Assembly: GCA_000434615.1 (NCBI GenBank)
Contig: FR880818.1
Location: 1 to 43,073 of the forward strand
DNA from: Clostridium sp. CAG:510
GTDB taxonomy: Bacteria; Bacillota; Clostridia; Lachnospirales; Lachnospiraceae
Length of the DNA: 43,073 nt
Direction of reading: 5' to 3'
In this document: positions 1-8,667 of the stretch, piece by piece
Layout of the letters: every line of letters starts with the position of its first letter
Numbering within the stretch: the stretch's first letter is position 1
Notes under the pieces: model-generated
The model's database searches: none
Seen by the model: only the letters and a program-made list of their open reading frames with translations
What the model was told of the DNA's origin: nothing
Translations under genes and position numbers: made by a program

Positions 1-11
1 TCCTTTTTTCT

Positions 12-56
12 GCCTTACGCGGATTTGGCTTCATATTCTCATTTTCCGCGTAAGGC
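12..56. repeat. Inverted repeat, 12-bp arms, at left edge
   Basis: Arms at 12-23 and 45-56 are perfectly complementary (core GCCTTACGCGG / CCGCGTAAGGC) around a 21-nt loop. There is no T-tract directly after the hairpin on either strand, so it is not a clear terminator. It lies beyond the thrS terminator and may belong to a gene left of the window. Confidence 0.5.
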
Positions 57-93
57 CATATGTCATATATAATTTTTGCAAAACTCTGCACGC

Positions 94-150
94 AAAAAGA
101 GCCCTGCCGGATAATTTCAATTAGGATTGTCCGGACAAGGCTCTTTTTTT
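94..150. terminator. Rho-independent terminator after thrS (bidirectional)
   Basis: A long stem with AGAGCC at 98-103 and GGCTCT at 139-144, plus inner pairing of TGCCGGA with TCCGGACA. T-runs flank it on both strands (TTTTTG on minus, TTTTTTT on plus). It sits just after the thrS stop. Confidence 0.8.
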
Positions 151-157
151 CCTGCGA

Positions 158-1915
158 TTAGCGCAGCTTATTCTTTATCTCATTGTCAATCTTTTCCACG
201 AATTCGTCCAGAGGAAGTACGGTGGTATCGGCTTCGCCGTGCAGTCTGTAGGCAACAGTCTTGCTTTCCTGTTCCTTGAAGCCAAGTACGATTAAGTAAG
301 GCACTTTTTCAACCTGACCTTCACGCATACGATAGCCAAGCTTCTCGGCTCTGTCATCCAGTTCTACTCTCACGTTTCTGTCTTCCAGTGCCTTGACAAC
401 TTCCTGTGCGTAGGCATTCAGGGTGTCGTCATCGGACTTAACCGGCATAACTCTTACCTGAACGGGTGCTAACCAGGTAGGCAGGTTGCCCTTGGTTTCC
501 TCCAGGATATATGCCATAAATCTGTCAAGGGAGCCTAAGATTGCTCTGTGCAGAACAACGGGAGTCTTCTTTTCGCCGTCCTTGTCAATGTAGGTCAGTT
601 CAAATTTAGCAGGCAGACAGAAGTCAAGCTGGCAGGTGGAAAGGGTGTATTCATTACCAACGGCAGGCTTTACGTTTACGTCTAACTTCGGACCGTAGAA
701 AGCAGCCTCGCCGATTTCTTCAGTGTAAGGAATGCCTAAATCGTTCATAACCTTACGAAGTGCGTTTTCTGCCTTCTCCCACATCTCATCGTCATCATGA
801 TATTTTTCTTTGTTTGCCGGGTCTCTTAAGGAAAGGACGCAGCGGTAATCGGTAATGCCAAAATCCTTGTAAGTGCTGAAAATCAAATCCACAACCTTGG
901 TAAATTCATCCTCAATCTGCTCCGGTGTTACAAACAGGTGGGCATCGTTCTGGCAGAAATGTCTGCCTCTTTCAATACCCTTCAAGGTACCGCTGGACTC
1001 ATAACGGAAGTCATGGGCAATTTCACCGATACGGATGGGCAGGTCTTTATAGGAATGCATTCTGTGTGCATAAATCATCATATGATGAGGGCAGTTCATG
1101 GGTCTTAATACGAAGGACTCGCCGTCCACTTCCATAGCCGGGAACATGTTTTCCTTGTAGTGGTCCCAGTGACCGGAGGTCTTGTAGAGATTTACGGTAC
1201 CGACGCAGGGAGTCATAACATGAAGGTAGCCTAACTTTCTTTCCTTGTCACGGATGTAGGTTTCCAGCTCCTGCCAGATGGTGTAGCCCTTCGGTAAAAA
1301 CATGGGAAGACCGCGGCCTACCAGGTCGTCTACCATAAACAGGTTCATGTCCTTGCCAATCTTTCTGTGGTCTCTTTCCTTAGCTTCTTCAAGCAGCTTA
1401 ATGTGTGCTTCCAGCTCTTCTGCGGTGGGGAAGCAGACACCGTAAATTCTCTGCAGCACTTTGTTCTTGGCATCGCCCTTCCAGTAAGCACCGGAATGTC
1501 TGATGAGCTTGAAGTTGCGGCAAAGCTTTACATTATCTACATGAGGTCCGCGGCAGAGGTCGGTAAAATCGCCCTGCTCATAGCAGGTGATATGACCGTC
1601 TTCCAGACCGTCGATTAAGTCCAGCTTGTACTCGTCATCCTTAAACATTTCCTTCGCTTCTTCCTTGGAAATCTCCTTGCGGATAATCTTTTTGCCGGTC
1701 TTGGCAACCTTCTTCATTTCCTGCTCAATTCTGGGAATGTCTTCGTCATGGATAACGTCATCGCCCAGGTCTACATCATAGTAGAAGCCTTCTGCCACAA
1801 CGGGGCCTACCCAGAATTTTGCCTGAGGATACAGATGCTTGATTGCCTGTGCCATTAAGTGGGCGCAGGAATGGTTTAAGGTTGCAAGCTGTTCGTCTTC
1901 TTTAAAGTTTACCAT
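158..1915 (-). CDS. thrS: Threonine--tRNA ligase (ThrRS) lacking the TGS domain
   Basis: Class II aminoacyl-tRNA synthetase that charges tRNA-Thr in the cytoplasm. The start at 1915 (MVNFKEDE) is preferred because GGAG lies 8 nt upstream; the frame stays open upstream but without a ribosome binding site. The 585-residue protein begins almost directly with the editing domain (HxxxH in HSCAHLMAQ, then CRGPH). This is followed by the catalytic core with motif 1, motif 2 (RPMNCPHH, FRYESSG) and motif 3 (LHRAILGSLDRF), and ends in the anticodon-binding domain. Family members such as the E. coli enzyme are about 640 residues and carry an N-terminal TGS domain of about 60 residues, which is absent here. 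The motif 2 segment reads RGRHFCQND where RVRGFTQDD is usual. Expression is controlled by the upstream T-box. Confidence 0.95.
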   Translation of the reverse strand: MVNFKEDEQLATLNHSCAHLMAQAIKHLYPQAKFWVGPVVAEGFYYDVDLGDDVIHDEDIPRIEQEMKKVAKTGKKIIRKEISKEEAKEMFKDDEYKLDLIDGLEDGHITCYEQGDFTDLCRGPHVDNVKLCRNFKLIRHSGAYWKGDAKNKVLQRIYGVCFPTAEELEAHIKLLEEAKERDHRKIGKDMNLFMVDDLVGRGLPMFLPKGYTIWQELETYIRDKERKLGYLHVMTPCVGTVNLYKTSGHWDHYKENMFPAMEVDGESFVLRPMNCPHHMMIYAHRMHSYKDLPIRIGEIAHDFRYESSGTLKGIERGRHFCQNDAHLFVTPEQIEDEFTKVVDLIFSTYKDFGITDYRCVLSLRDPANKEKYHDDDEMWEKAENALRKVMNDLGIPYTEEIGEAAFYGPKLDVNVKPAVGNEYTLSTCQLDFCLPAKFELTYIDKDGEKKTPVVLHRAILGSLDRFMAYILEETKGNLPTWLAPVQVRVMPVKSDDDTLNAYAQEVVKALEDRNVRVELDDRAEKLGYRMREGQVEKVPYLIVLGFKEQESKTVAYRLHGEADTTVLPLDEFVEKIDNEIKNKLR

Positions 1916-1993
1916 TGTTTTTTCTCCTTTTTTTCGGGAAGCCGGTGACATACTTCAAAAACTATACAGAATAAAATTATGCCGGATAATTTT

Positions 1994-2034
1994 CAAAATA
2001 AAAAGCACCCCTGGGTATTGCTACCTAAGGGTGC
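1994..2034 (-). terminator. T-box regulatory terminator
   Basis: On the minus strand GCACCC pairs with GGGTGC (2005-2010 with 2029-2034, extended by flanking bases) and is followed by TTTTTATTTTG. It lies directly downstream of the T-box sequence and upstream of thrS, the expected place for the conditional terminator. Confidence 0.85.
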
Positions 2035-2255
2035 ATTATGCACGGTTCCACCTTGATTTTCACTCTTTGCCTGTAACGCGGCTATACGGTAACGCTTACG
2101 ACTGCTCTCCTGATGCATACTGCTCACGGTATGCAGCTCTCGCGTACAGCTTCGGAATGGTTTTCCTGTATCTTCTCCAAAGCCGCTTCCACCTTTGCGG
2201 CTCTCTCTGTGTGGCACCGGGTACAGTACTCTTTCCTTCATTGCTTTTCTCATAT
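2001..2255 (-). promoter_or_regulatory. T-box riboswitch leader of thrS
   Basis: The minus strand carries the T-box consensus AAGGTGGAACCGTGC (2041-2054 and on), directly before a terminator hairpin. Upstream is an AGAGAG-type motif followed by a stem-loop (AGCCGC/GCGGCT near 2173-2205), as in the stem I apical region of T-boxes. A candidate threonine specifier codon ACC lies at 2159-2161. By family knowledge, uncharged tRNA-Thr would pair with the specifier and the antiterminator bulge and allow transcription of thrS. The leader type is secure; the specifier assignment is tentative because I placed it by eye. Confidence 0.88.
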
Positions 2256-2260
2256 GGCTT

Positions 2261-2289
2261 ATTGTACCACGCACTTATTTTTTTAACAA
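2261..2289 (-). promoter_or_regulatory. Sigma-A promoter of the thrS T-box transcript
   Basis: TTGTTA (2284-2289) and TACAAT (2261-2266) are separated by exactly 17 nt. This places the transcription start near 2254, at the head of the T-box leader. Confidence 0.65.
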
Positions 2290-2319
2290 CTGCTTTTACA
2301 GAATTTTTGCTTCTATTTT

Positions 2320-4134
2320 TTATTTCTTTTCCAGAATCTTCATGAACTCGTCGCCGGTAATGGTTTCTTTTTCATAAAGGTACTGGGCAAGCTCGTCCAG
2401 CTTCCTGCGGTTTGCCTTTAAGATGCCGATGGCTTTTTCATGCTGCTGCTTTACCAGCTCCACAACCTTCTTGTCGATTTCCTTCTGGGTATCGGCGGAG
2501 CAGGAAAGGGAAGTATCGCCGCCAAGGTACTGGTTCGTCACGGTTTCCATGGCTACCATGTCAAAGTCTTCGCACATGCCGTAACGGGTAATCATGGCGC
2601 GGGCTAACTTGGTTGCCTGCTCAATATCGTTGGAAGCGCCGGTGGTAATCTCGTTAAAAATAACTTCCTCCGCGGCACGTCCGCCGGTAAGGGTGGCAAT
2701 CTTATTTTCCAGTTCTACCTTGGTCATCAGGTTCTTGTCCTGCTGCTCCACCTGCATGGTGTAGCCGAGGGCGCCGGAGGTACGGGGAATAATGGTAATC
2801 TTCTGCACCGGAGCGGAATGGGTCTGCAGGGCAGCCACCAGGGCGTGTCCGATTTCATGGTAGGAAACCACCAATTTTTCATGGTTAGACAGTACGGCAT
2901 TCCGTTTCTGGTAACCGGCAATAACCACCTCGATGCTTTCTTCCAAATCGGCTTCGTTCACAATGGTGCGTCCGTTTCTCACGGCACGGAGGGCTGCTTC
3001 GTTAATAATATTGGCAAGCTCTGCACCGGAGGCGCCGGATGCCATTCTGGCAATGGTGTGGAAATCCACATCTTCGCCCACTTTAATCTTTCTGGCATGA
3101 ACTTTGAGAATGGCTTCCCTACCGGCTAAATCGGGCAGTTCCACAGGCACTCGTCTGTCGAAACGTCCGGGACGGGTCAGCGCCGGGTCAAGGGACTCGG
3201 GACGGTTGGTTGCAGCTAAAATAATAACGCCGTTGTTGCCTTCAAAGCCGTCCATTTCGGTAAGAAGCTGGTTTAAGGTCTGCTCTCTTTCGTCGTTGCC
3301 GCCAATCTGGCCGTCACGCTTTTTACCGATGGCATCGATTTCATCAATGAATACGATACAGGGAGCTTTTTCCTTTGCCTGGCTGAACAAATCACGTACC
3401 TTGGCAGCGCCCATACCGACAAACATTTCCACAAATTCCGAACCGGACATGGAGAAGAACGGGACGCCCGCTTCACCGGCTACGGCCTTTGCCAGCATGG
3501 TTTTACCGGTTCCGGGAGGGCCTACAAGCAGAATACCTTTCGGCATGGAAGCACCGGCCTCCGTATATTTCTTCGTGTTGTGCAGATAATCTACGATTTC
3601 CTTTAAGTTGTCCTTGGCTTCGTCCTCGCCGGCTACATCGTCAAAGTGGATACCTTCCGTGGACTGCACATAAACCTTAGCGTTGCTCTTTCCCATGCCG
3701 AAGGACATGGCATTTTTGCCGCCTGCATGTTCGATAAGCTTTCGTCCCATAATCTGTCCAATGATGATAAACACAATAATGGGCAGAAATATAGTCAATA
3801 AACCGCTTAAAAGGGGCGAAGTTTTCTTTTCAATATTTTTAGAGAAAGTAGCTCCCGCCTCATAGAGCCTTTCCGTCAGGTTCGGATCGTCCATGGTGCC
3901 CGTCTTGTAAATCTGAGTTTCCGCCTTGTCCGTAAACAAAATCTGGGAATCGGAAATTTCCACTTCCCCGATGTTTTTATCCTCCGTCATGCTCATGAAG
4001 GTGCCGTAATCGACTTCCTTTACACGGTTTTCCATAATCATGGGGGTGACAAACATATTGAACAGGAAAAGTATCAGTAAAACAATTCCGTAATAGTAAA
4101 GTAACGGTTTCTTGGGTGATTTGACTTCTTTCAT
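2320..4134 (-). CDS. ftsH: ATP-dependent zinc metalloprotease FtsH
   Basis: Membrane-bound AAA+ protease that degrades misfolded or regulatory membrane and cytosolic proteins. The start at 4134 (MKEVKSPKK) has AGAGG 7 nt upstream; the open frame reaches 4167 but without such a site. In the 604-residue protein I see an N-terminal membrane helix (about 12-33), an extracytoplasmic segment, a second helix (about 107-130), Walker A GPPGTGKT with Lys211, Walker B IVFIDEID, the SRH region (NRPESLDPALTRPGRFDRR), and the protease motif HEIGH with His426 and His430. The C terminus stops soon after the protease domain. No terminator is evident between ftsH and the thrS promoter. Confidence 0.96.
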   Translation of the reverse strand: MKEVKSPKKPLLYYYGIVLLILFLFNMFVTPMIMENRVKEVDYGTFMSMTEDKNIGEVEISDSQILFTDKAETQIYKTGTMDDPNLTERLYEAGATFSKNIEKKTSPLLSGLLTIFLPIIVFIIIGQIMGRKLIEHAGGKNAMSFGMGKSNAKVYVQSTEGIHFDDVAGEDEAKDNLKEIVDYLHNTKKYTEAGASMPKGILLVGPPGTGKTMLAKAVAGEAGVPFFSMSGSEFVEMFVGMGAAKVRDLFSQAKEKAPCIVFIDEIDAIGKKRDGQIGGNDEREQTLNQLLTEMDGFEGNNGVIILAATNRPESLDPALTRPGRFDRRVPVELPDLAGREAILKVHARKIKVGEDVDFHTIARMASGASGAELANIINEAALRAVRNGRTIVNEADLEESIEVVIAGYQKRNAVLSNHEKLVVSYHEIGHALVAALQTHSAPVQKITIIPRTSGALGYTMQVEQQDKNLMTKVELENKIATLTGGRAAEEVIFNEITTGASNDIEQATKLARAMITRYGMCEDFDMVAMETVTNQYLGGDTSLSCSADTQKEIDKKVVELVKQQHEKAIGILKANRRKLDELAQYLYEKETITGDEFMKILEKK

Positions 4135-4227
4135 GTCATTTCCTCTCTTTTTGCCTGCTTTGCGCATACATTCTTCTTAATGTATTATGAGACATGCAAA
4201 ATTTGTTATTCATATTTTGCTCTCTAT

Positions 4228-4236
4228 ACTATAGCA
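4228..4236 (-). promoter_or_regulatory. Probable extended -10 promoter for ftsH
   Basis: The minus strand reads TGCTATAGT, a TGn-extended -10, about 95 nt upstream of the ftsH start. No good -35 is seen 17 nt upstream. Confidence 0.4.
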
Positions 4237-4287
4237 CATATCATACGGAATAACGATTAAAAAAGTATAAAATAAATTTAAAAGTTT

Positions 4288-4320
4288 GCAAAAAAACAGG
4301 GCTGAGGAAACTCAACCCTG
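4288..4320 (-). terminator. Terminator after subtilisin 1
   Basis: On the minus strand CAGGGTTGAG pairs with CTCAGCCCTG (4297-4320, one mismatch, 4-nt loop), followed by TTTTTTTGC. It lies 20 nt after the subtilisin stop. Confidence 0.85.
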
Positions 4321-4339
4321 CTTATATTTGCAGCCATTA

Positions 4340-7300
4340 TTACTTAGACTTCGGTTTCACAATAACCTTATAAGTCGCCTTTGCGGAACTGCCGTCAATA
4401 CAGGAAACGGTTACCGTATAGGTACCCACCTTATTTCCGGCAAAGGTGATGTACGGATATCCGTTGGAAACCGTATATCCGACTGTAAGTCCCTCTTTGT
4501 TACTCTTGACATCTACCGCATAGCTGCAGGTACCATAGGATGTACCTGTTTCATAAAGCCGCTCACCGCCAACTTCTCCTACTTCCAGCGAATAGGCTCT
4601 GGCATATCCTACTTTGATTTTTTTTACCTTATCACAGGACACCACCACATAGGTTGCCACCAGATTGCTTCCATCATTGGTTTTTGCCGTAATGGTAACT
4701 TTATAACTTCTGTCCGACATACCCGTCACACGTCCCTGATTATCTACCTTTACTGCACTGGGATTGCTGGAAGTCCAGGTAAGCTTCTTGGCATCTGCAT
4801 TGACCTTGCCGCTTGCGGTTTCAAAGGTCGGAATTAACTTCAGGGTAGTTCCCTTCGCTACATAATTGCTTCTTCCACCCTGCGGGGAAATCATCAGGTT
4901 GGTGGCAGGATTCTTTACCGTTACCTTAATCGTGGCTTTCTTGTTTGTGCCGTCCGTGGTTGCTACCGTAACGGTTGCCGTACCGGTGCCATTGCCGGTA
5001 GCCTTTATGGTAAGCTTGCTGCCGCTTCCTGTGACCGAAACCAGTCTGGGAGCGCTGCTGGTTGCACTCCAATAAGGAGAACTGCAGTTTACCGCTACGG
5101 TTGCGGAAGTTGCTGCACCCTTATTATTAGTGGTGCGGAAAATGTCCACACTCTTTTTATCCACGGTCAGCGTTGTGTTCTTTTCCTCTTCTATAATCGA
5201 AATAACATAGTTTGCGGAGGCACCGCTGCCGTCCGCGGCGGTTGCCGTAACGGTAATATTGCACGGTTTTGCATTCTTTGCTGCTTTCACCACACCGTTT
5301 ACCACGGTAATACCTTCCCCGGCGGGAGAATAACTCCATTTCACCTTCTTATTGGCTGCCGTAGACGGGAACACATTGGCAGTCAGCTTGACAGACTTGC
5401 CCTGTCTTACACACATGGCGGTTCCGCTGTTTGCAATGGTCACGGAAGTCACTGCCTGCTTTACGGTTATGGGAATCGTAACCATCTTGCCGCTGCCATC
5501 GGTAGCTACACCGACTAACTTGGTTTTTCCTGCCTTATTACCGGTTATGACAACATTTCCGTTGTTTTTTGTCATGGATGCAATGCTGCTGTCCTCGATA
5601 GTCCAGCTAAGAGAGGAGCCATTATAGGTTGTTTTATTCTTTCTGGTTACCGTAACATCCGTTGCTGCAAGTGTAAAGGCAGCGCCGGTGTTCACGGTAA
5701 CGCTTTTTGTCTTGGTAGTAATGCTTGTTACCGGATTTGAGGAAACCGCACATACCTTGATAGTAAAAGTTTTTTTGACACTGTTGTTATTTGCCATTTT
5801 TGCGGTTATCAGATAGGTGCCTGTAAGTGCTGTTTTGCTTGCGGTAACCTTGCCGGATGCATTGATGGAAACACCGGTTACCTTCGGGTCATTGTCGCTT
5901 GCTGTATTGTTGTTATATCGTTCCAGGCTCCATGTTATCTTCTTGTCCGGTGCATAATCCGGTGTGCATGCAGCTTTGAGCGTAAGACTGGTACCCTGCG
6001 CCAGTGTACTTACTCCATTGGTCGATGTAACTGTAAGGGAAGATACCTCCGGCTTAAACGTAAACCTGCCGGATAATGCCGGGCTCGCCAGCCTATTGGA
6101 GCTTTTTAGCGCAATGGCATACACGGTGACACTTGCCTGGTTTCCAACCGGAATGCCTGTCGTACTGGTGTACGGCAGTGCATTGTCTGACAGCACACCG
6201 TTTTTATAGGTTACGGGCTTACCGTCTGTGGAGTAGTAAATGATACAGCCGGGATCCGGGCTCTTTATGGCTACTCTGATAGATGGACTGGTATAAGTTC
6301 CCGGCTTTGTTACGAATTCCGGCTTCTTCGGCGCAGCTTCGTTGTTTGTCAGCCCCAATGCCTTGGCTAAGTCAATGCAGCCTTTTCCGAGTCCCTTTCC
6401 CGTTACCTTGCTGCAGCTGCTGTCCATCTTCTTAAGCAGGGCATCTACCTTTGCCTTACCGGAAAGATTGGACGGAAGGGTTGCCCAGATTACGGCTGCC
6501 GCACCGGCTGTTACTGGGGTAGCCTGAGAAGTACCGCTCATGCTTTTGTAAGAGGAAGCACTGTCCTTGTAGGTGGAATAAATATCCACACCGGGCGCGC
6601 TGTAACGGACACCGGAATCATAGTTGGAAAAATAAGCCTTACCCATGCTCTTATCGAGTGCCGCTATGGAAATGGTACTCTTATAAGCCGCGGGGTAATG
6701 TGCAGAGTTACTGAACTCGTTTCCTGCTGCACAGAATACGGCAATACCAGCTTCATAAGCCCTCTGATAAGCATCTGCTTCTACCTTGCTGTATAAGGCA
6801 CCCCCTAAGCTCATATTAATAATATCTACTCTATTGTTTACCGCCTGATTGACACCTTTAATAATGGTAGAAGAAGCGCCGCTTCCGGTATCCCTCAAAA
6901 CCTTAATGGAATAAATGTAGCATTCCGGTGCTACACCGGCACCGCCTGTTCCGTTGTTCAGTTTTGCACCGATAATACCGCTGACATGGGTGCCGTGTCC
7001 GTGACCGTCTGCCGTACCGTAGCCGACATCAATGGTTTTTACCGCCGATACGTCATCATGACCCGCTAAAATACCGGTATCCAGAACCGCTACCTTAACA
7101 CCTTTTCCACGGTATCCCGCTGCCCAGGCAAGCTGGGAGTTCAGCACACTGTGCTGCCACTGATAGCCTCCGTTGGTGGTGTTCAGGTACGGGTCATTGT
7201 AACCGTCTGTCCCCAGGAATTCCTCTTCTTCCTGACCGCCGGATTCCTCTTCCTCCGCAGCCGCAAAATCGTAGGTCTGTTCTTCCACGATTTCCTCTGC

Positions 7301-7927
7301 GTCCACATCCTCTATGTAACGGTAATAGTTGGGCCATGCGGCAGGCAATGCCATTTCTTCCAGGGAAGAAGCATAGACCGCATCCTTTACGCTTGCCTCA
7401 GGCAGGGATTCATCCGCATTTAAGGTGATGACTGCCACACCAAAGAAATAATCAGTCAGTGTACCGTTAAAAGCCTGCGCATAGGCATTCGCCTCTTCCT
7501 CGGTTTCCGCTTCCACCAGAATTTCCGATTCTGCATAGTCAACGCCTTCTTCTGCGCCTCCCCACTCCTGTGCGTAATTTCCGAGAATTGTCTTATCATC
7601 CATTTCCGTTGCAGTCAGGGCATACTCTTCCGTGAGTCCCGGGAACATCTCCTCTAACTCATCGGAAGCCTCCGGTACATTGCCCGATACATCGCCTGCG
7701 GAAACATCTTCGTTCTCACCCGGCTTACCGGCATCTTCTCCGGGTACTTCCGTACCGTCTCCGCCGGATACGTCAGCCGGTGCTCCCGGCTCCCCGGCAT
7801 CCCCGTCAGATATGTCAAACTCTACGGTCTGCGCGGGTTCCTCCGCCAGCACGTAACCGTTTTCGCCAAAGGCAATGGTAAATGCCAGTGCCAGTGCAAG
7901 ACTTCTTTTTACAAATTTCTTTCTCAT
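4340..7927 (-). CDS. Secreted S8 (subtilisin-family) serine protease with Ig-like repeats (subtilisin 1)
   Basis: Exported endopeptidase of 1195 residues. The start has GGGGAGG a few nt upstream and overlaps the stop of the preceding small gene by 4 nt (ATGA). Order of parts: signal peptide (1-28); acidic Gly-rich linker with DxSGGD-like motifs (38-83); I9-like propeptide (about 130-195); acidic insert rich in Glu (about 205-240); peptidase domain with Asp283 (VLDTGI), His314 (GHGTHVSG), oxyanion Asn403 (AAGN) and Ser467 (SGTSQATP); a chitobiase C-terminal-like domain (about 530-630, YYSTDGK); then several BIG2-type Ig-like repeats to the end. All catalytic residues are present. There is no LPxTG motif or C-terminal membrane helix, so it is either released or held by the Ig-like repeats. 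It is a close paralogue of the protease encoded at 8668-12156. The substrate cannot be read from the sequence. Confidence 0.92.
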   Translation of the reverse strand: MRKKFVKRSLALALAFTIAFGENGYVLAEEPAQTVEFDISDGDAGEPGAPADVSGGDGTEVPGEDAGKPGENEDVSAGDVSGNVPEASDELEEMFPGLTEEYALTATEMDDKTILGNYAQEWGGAEEGVDYAESEILVEAETEEEANAYAQAFNGTLTDYFFGVAVITLNADESLPEASVKDAVYASSLEEMALPAAWPNYYRYIEDVDAEEIVEEQTYDFAAAEEEESGGQEEEEFLGTDGYNDPYLNTTNGGYQWQHSVLNSQLAWAAGYRGKGVKVAVLDTGILAGHDDVSAVKTIDVGYGTADGHGHGTHVSGIIGAKLNNGTGGAGVAPECYIYSIKVLRDTGSGASSTIIKGVNQAVNNRVDIINMSLGGALYSKVEADAYQRAYEAGIAVFCAAGNEFSNSAHYPAAYKSTISIAALDKSMGKAYFSNYDSGVRYSAPGVDIYSTYKDSASSYKSMSGTSQATPVTAGAAAVIWATLPSNLSGKAKVDALLKKMDSSCSKVTGKGLGKGCIDLAKALGLTNNEAAPKKPEFVTKPGTYTSPSIRVAIKSPDPGCIIYYSTDGKPVTYKNGVLSDNALPYTSTTGIPVGNQASVTVYAIALKSSNRLASPALSGRFTFKPEVSSLTVTSTNGVSTLAQGTSLTLKAACTPDYAPDKKITWSLERYNNNTASDNDPKVTGVSINASGKVTASKTALTGTYLITAKMANNNSVKKTFTIKVCAVSSNPVTSITTKTKSVTVNTGAAFTLAATDVTVTRKNKTTYNGSSLSWTIEDSSIASMTKNNGNVVITGNKAGKTKLVGVATDGSGKMVTIPITVKQAVTSVTIANSGTAMCVRQGKSVKLTANVFPSTAANKKVKWSYSPAGEGITVVNGVVKAAKNAKPCNITVTATAADGSGASANYVISIIEEEKNTTLTVDKKSVDIFRTTNNKGAATSATVAVNCSSPYWSATSSAPRLVSVTGSGSKLTIKATGNGTGTATVTVATTDGTNKKATIKVTVKNPATNLMISPQGGRSNYVAKGTTLKLIPTFETASGKVNADAKKLTWTSSNPSAVKVDNQGRVTGMSDRSYKVTITAKTNDGSNLVATYVVVSCDKVKKIKVGYARAYSLEVGEVGGERLYETGTSYGTCSYAVDVKSNKEGLTVGYTVSNGYPYITFAGNKVGTYTVTVSCIDGSSAKATYKVIVKPKSK

Positions 7928-8511
7928 TTCTTCCTCCCCTGATCGATGGTTAATGTATTATTGGTGGAAAGGGCGGGATAATTGTTTTTCTCACCCAATG
8001 CAATCAGTTCCTGCGGATCCTTTGTGGTCTCATACTCTGCCACACCATAAGAAAAATTCACTAATTCTATTCCGTACAGCTCCGCAATTTTTTTGGCTTC
8101 CTCTTTCGTATCCGCCAGAGCAATCATGGAAACCTTTTCCCCCATGATTTCCTCTTCTTCTGTCGAGGAATGGTTTCTTCCGGTATCTCCGGCATCCTCT
8201 GCCGAGGAATGGTTTCTTCCGGTATCTCCGGCGTCCTCTGCCGGTTCCTTGTTTTCCTCAGTTTCTTTCGGTTTGCTTTCTTCCTGTACGTCAGTGTCCG
8301 CTTCCGTCTCCCCGTCCGTTTTCTCCGGCTCTGCAAGATACCCGGGGTCTGTTTCTGACATACCGGAATTCCAATCATTGGCGTCCGGACTTTCCGTCGT
8401 TCCCTGCCCGGTATCCCGGCTGCCGCGGCCAAGTAAAATGATAACGGCAATTACCAGAAAAACGGCAATTACGCCTATCACCGCATACATGACTTTTTTA
8501 TTCACCCTCAC
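7924..8511 (-). CDS. Membrane-tethered protein with a stand-alone subtilisin-propeptide-like (I9-like) domain
   Basis: Protein of about 195 residues. I chose the GTG start at 8511 because AGGAGG lies 8 nt upstream; GTG at 8505 and ATG at 8541 are alternatives. It has a short cytoplasmic N terminus (VNKK), one membrane helix (about 7-28), an acidic linker of Glu, Thr and Asp carrying a duplicated 13-residue unit, and a C-terminal globular domain of about 70 residues. That domain (ADTKEEAKKIAELYG, then VNFSYGVAEYE) aligns by eye with the propeptides of both neighbouring subtilisins (AATKEEAEQYAEAFNG, then VSYFGTVALVE). Its stop overlaps the start of subtilisin 1 by 4 nt, so the two are translationally coupled. 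The inferred role is a folding chaperone or inhibitor of the protease held at the membrane. The similarity was not tested by a search. Confidence 0.75.
   Translation of the reverse strand: MRVNKKVMYAVIGVIAVFLVIAVIILLGRGSRDTGQGTTESPDANDWNSGMSETDPGYLAEPEKTDGETEADTDVQEESKPKETEENKEPAEDAGDTGRNHSSAEDAGDTGRNHSSTEEEEIMGEKVSMIALADTKEEAKKIAELYGIELVNFSYGVAEYETTKDPQELIALGEKNNYPALSTNNTLTIDQGRKK
8165..8242. repeat. 39-bp tandem duplication in the linker of the tethered protein
   Basis: Two adjacent 39-bp units (8165-8203 and 8204-8242) differ at a single base (cat versus cgt) and encode two copies of AEDAGDTGRNHSS. The near identity suggests a recent duplication or length variation. Confidence 0.9.
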
Positions 8512-8551
8512 TGCTCCTCCCTCCTGAAAGCAATTTTTCACACTTGATTTT

Positions 8552-8580
8552 ATTGTATAAAAGTTGGAGCAATATGTAAA
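8552..8580 (-). promoter_or_regulatory. Promoter of the tethered protein-subtilisin 1 operon
   Basis: TTTACA (8575-8580), 17 nt, TACAAT (8552-8557). Both hexamers are identical to those of the subtilisin 2 promoter at 12239-12267. Confidence 0.75.
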
Positions 8581-8621
8581 TAGATGTTTTTTGCACTTTA
8601 CCAGCCTTTTTCATATAAAAT

Positions 8622-8655
8622 AACAAAAAAACAGAGCGAAGTCTCCTTCGCTCTG
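8622..8655 (-). terminator. Terminator after subtilisin 2
   Basis: On the minus strand CAGAGCGAA pairs with TTCGCTCTG (arms 8632-8640 and 8647-8655, 6-nt loop), followed by a run of seven T. It lies 12 nt after the stop codon. Confidence 0.9.
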
Positions 8656-8667
8656 CCTCTTTTTTCA

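Noticed and set aside
1993..2274. 93-codon open frame on the minus strand before thrS
   Set aside because: It lies wholly inside the T-box leader, whose conserved motif and terminator explain the sequence.
7632..7856. Plus-strand open frame rich in Ser, Pro and Thr
   Set aside because: It is antisense to the Asp/Gly-rich linker of subtilisin 1; the composition is a by-product of that coding sequence, with no ribosome binding site.
8165..8242. CRISPR-like repeats
   Set aside because: Only two adjacent in-frame units without spacers, inside a coding sequence.
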